A stretch of DNA of 64,000 nt, taken from the NCBI GenBank assembly GCA_001600355.1, contig BCJU01000009.1, positions 1 to 64,000 of the forward strand, given 5' to 3'. Origin of the DNA: Meira nashicola. Lineage: Eukaryota; Basidiomycota; Exobasidiomycetes; Exobasidiales; Brachybasidiaceae. Positions 61,744 through 64,000 of the stretch are shown here, piece after piece (position 1 is the stretch's first letter; every line of letters starts with the position of its first letter). Below the pieces are notes generated by a model. That model was given only the letters and a program-made list of their open reading frames with translations. It searched no databases and was not told the origin of the DNA. The position numbers and the translations under genes are program-made.

Positions 61744-62936
61744 ATGTCTAGCGATAAATCAGCACATCACTCTCCTGAGTATCTGGATGCCCCTCAGCTT
61801 GACAAAGGTATGTAAAGTACCATTTTAACGAAACAACAGTCATTATTCGTTTTCGTATTTACACTATTTTTTCTCTCTTACAGTGATCACACCAGGTGGT
61901 CATATAGCAAATGATGATGTGAGTCACTGCGAGTTTATCTTAATATGTCGTTCGAGGACTGACTTTTTTTTTTTTTTTTTTTTTTTTTTGAAAAGCTTAT
62001 CGTGGCAGGTTCTTCTCATCGCAAGATAGCCAATCCACTCCCAAGTGGAATGATGTCTTTTTCTTCAACTTTACTTCTTTTATCACTTTACACACTCAAA
62101 GTAGCAGACATACAAACTGTCAATGCAATCTTAACAATGTCCCTTATGTTTGGAGGTTTTAGTTTATTCTTAAGTGGTTTATGGGAATTTGCAAGTGGAA
62201 ATACGTTTGGAGCAACAATGTTTATCGCATATTCTGCTTTGTGAGTTCGAGAAAATTGGTCGTCTTAACTAGTATAGTATCTTATTAATTCCTTCTTTCC
62301 ATTTCATAATAGTTGGTGGGGATTTAGCATGAGTAAGTTCTGATCTGCACTACATATCTTTACCAAGAAAAAAGAGCTTTACTAATTTTCTACTATGTCT
62401 TTCCTCTCTTGAAAGTTCATATCCCTTTCTTTGGTATGACAGGAGCATATGATAGCGCACCTGGCATTTATTCTTCAACTGGTGCAGGTGCCGCTGAGGC
62501 TTCGAACGCTATAGGTCTTTTCTATTGGGTATGGTTCGGTATCACTGCTTCTCGTGAGTCTATAAAATATTATCCTAAGCTTGATTTCAGGTTGCTAAAT
62601 CGTAGAAATCACCAGTCCTTCTATCATCTTTCCGTAGTAGCGGTGCTTTAGTTCTTTTTCTCTTTGCACTCGATTTGTAAGTTATGACTTTTCATAAATC
62701 AGCATATCGCGATATGTCAGACTAACAAACTTCTTCGCCTATTTCTTTCCCAACCTAGAACTTTTGCCATGCACGGTGCTTATCAATACACGCAAAATAT
62801 TCATATAGAACGTGCTGCTGGTGCATTTGGAACTGCAACTTCATTCATCGGGTATTATATCGGCTCAGCATCATTCTTTACGAAGAACACAAGCTTTTTC
62901 AGCTTGCCCGTACTTCGCTTACATAAAAAACAATAA
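61744..62936 (+). CDS. GPR1/FUN34/YaaH-family carboxylate (acetate) carrier, gene B
   Basis: Seven exons: 61744-61807, 61884-61918, 61996-62240, 62313-62332, 62416-62553, 62616-62676 and 62759-62936; 246 residues, all phases consistent. Motifs: ANPLPSG at helix 1 (NPAPLGL position), GLWEFASGNTFGATMFIAYSAFWWGF (the G-x-x-E-F/NTFG signature), and YDSAPGIYSS typical of the family, with the C-terminal region AMHGAYQYTQNIHIERAAGAFG. It is probably a plasma-membrane acetate or related monocarboxylate:proton carrier. A poly-T tract lies in its second intron, and a 20-base micro-exon (62313-62332) is unusual. It is convergent with the alcohol-dehydrogenase gene. Confidence 0.9.
61964..61989. repeat. 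Poly-T tract (26 bases) in intron 2 of gene B
   Basis: Uninterrupted T run just upstream of the GAAAAG acceptor of intron 2. It acts as an extended polypyrimidine tract and may vary in length. Confidence 0.95.
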
Positions 62937-63115
62937 AGAACAGGAAACATTAAATTATTATTTGGTTTCCCAATTATCTTTCTTATTATCTCTTCTTATT
63001 CGTTGTACCGCTTCTCTCTACTACTTTAACGTATATATGTCAAAAAATGTTGAACTTCAATTCTGTTTTAAGCCTTCTTACAATATACTGCATGCTAATA
63101 AAGATAAAACGTATT

Positions 63116-64000
63116 TTAGTTCCATTCTATGACTGGCTTAATTTCAATGCCTAAGTGATAAAAGAAGCAAAGTTTGTGAGAATTTTTGTTCTCCAAATAT
63201 GTTTTATGTACTCACTATTCTCTGCATCGCTCACTGCTTGTTCCATCTGCGCAGGCTTGTAAGTTTGAACCATAGAGTGAAGAACGTCTAATTTTCCCTT
63301 TTTGTATAATGAAATCAAAAATGGAATTGTAACAGAAGGTTCGGAATTACCCATAAGAACACCTTCAACGGTCCAAATATTTGCCTTTTGATATAATCAT
63401 ACATGAAGATAAAAGAATTGTTAGTTTTTCACCAATTGATTGAAAGAGTTTCAACTCAGCACTACTTACCAGAATAAGTCCAATAGGAACTTCCATCAAT
63501 GCTGTTGGAGGTGGTGAACCAACAATAAGAGCTTTTCCACCAATCGCAAGAGACAAGACGCTGTCTTTGATTGCTTTTGGAGAACCACTTGCTTCAACTA
63601 CCAGAGTTGCTCCTCTTCCATCTTTACTCTTTGACTTAATGTATGCAATAAATTCTTCCGAATCTTTGAATTCTTTTGGATTAACCAACTCATCAACTTG
63701 AATTTCATCTTTTGCCATTTTTAAGCGTGATTCATTCAAATCACAAGCAATCACTTTACCGAATTTTAACATCTTACCTGCTACCAAAGCACCTAAACCG
63801 ACTGCTCCAATTCCAGTTACCAACAAGGTTTCATTTTCAAAAGATTCATTTTCATGACTTTGTTTAGGTAAGCTGGGAAGATTAAAATTTTGTTGCAGAT
63901 TTGAATAACGTTGAAATGATCTTCTTTTTGAATTTGTACTTTGGGCTTTTTCCATTACAGTAGAAAAACCTGTTTGAAATCCACAAGCTAAGGCGCAGGC
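63116..64000 (-). CDS. Zinc-type (MDR) alcohol dehydrogenase, C-terminal part, cut by window end
   Basis: The gene enters from the right edge; exons visible are 63470 to beyond 64000, 63216-63384 and 63116-63150. The first part has the zinc-ADH CALACGFQTGFSTV region, then a polar insertion of about 45 residues, then the NAD-binding TGIGAVGLGALVAGKM (GxGxxG), and IACDLNESRLKMAK with Asp that favours NAD. The last exon restores the end SIEIKPVIEWN. It belongs to medium-chain dehydrogenases of the class III/aryl-alcohol type. The Lys/Ser/Gln-rich insertion before the Rossmann fold is unusual. It probably interconverts alcohols and aldehydes that the nearby ALDH can oxidise. Confidence 0.88.

Overview
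The window is nuclear DNA of a fungus. The evidence is the set of fungal families (Zn2Cys6 regulators, hybrid histidine kinase, DUF1996, GPR1/FUN34/YaaH carriers, GH11 xylanase, GPI-anchored proteins) and many short spliceosomal introns of about 54-79 bases with GT..AG ends and CTGAC/CTRA-like branch sites. The DNA is visibly AT-rich. A basidiomycete is my best guess but it is not proven. About 33 protein-coding genes, four or five gene relics and one two-copy dispersed repeat can be supported. I found no tRNA, rRNA, CRISPR array or intact transposon. Exon boundaries were worked out by hand from reading frame, splice signals and family conservation.

Layout. 0-10 kb: end of an allantoate-permease-type MFS gene, three uncharacterised membrane or secreted proteins, a RidA-like protein lacking the usual catalytic Arg, a GNAT and a GPI-anchored glutamine-amidotransferase-like (BPL_N) protein. 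10-24 kb: alpha/beta hydrolase, TetX-like FAD monooxygenase, SDR, secreted NucA/NucB-type nuclease with a frame break, HpcH/HpaI aldolase with a probable mitochondrial presequence, and a decayed beta-lactamase-like serine hydrolase. Long gene-poor gaps here hold gene debris and one repeat copy. 25-36 kb: GH11 xylanase with a His-rich tail, then malic enzyme, an FMN-dependent lactate-oxidising-type enzyme and a TDT (Mae1-like) dicarboxylate transporter, followed by an AIF/FSP1-like flavoprotein and a GMC oxidoreductase. 37-48 kb: hybrid histidine kinase, SDR, DUF1996 protein, a Zn2Cys6 regulator divergent from a mitochondrial tricarboxylate carrier, and a PrpF-family isomerase convergent with that carrier. 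49-53 kb: sugar porter, SDR, damaged NmrA-like gene. 53-64 kb: acyl-CoA dehydrogenase, aldehyde dehydrogenase, a short Zn2Cys6 protein, P450, two head-to-head acetate-carrier-family genes, and a zinc-type alcohol dehydrogenase cut by the window end.

Common theme. Many genes handle small carboxylates, aldehydes or acyl groups. Three sub-systems stand out: (i) malate uptake, malic enzyme and a lactate-oxidising-type enzyme at 27-32 kb; (ii) the regulator / tricarboxylate carrier / PrpF-like isomerase trio at 43-48.5 kb, which recalls Mtt1 and Adi1 of the Ustilago itaconate pathway but has no visible decarboxylase; (iii) a likely co-regulated set at 53.5-62 kb whose promoters share ACCGGCT(A/T)A and ATCCGGTT elements. 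The third is the strongest candidate for an undescribed unit because it is supported directly by repeated promoter sequence.
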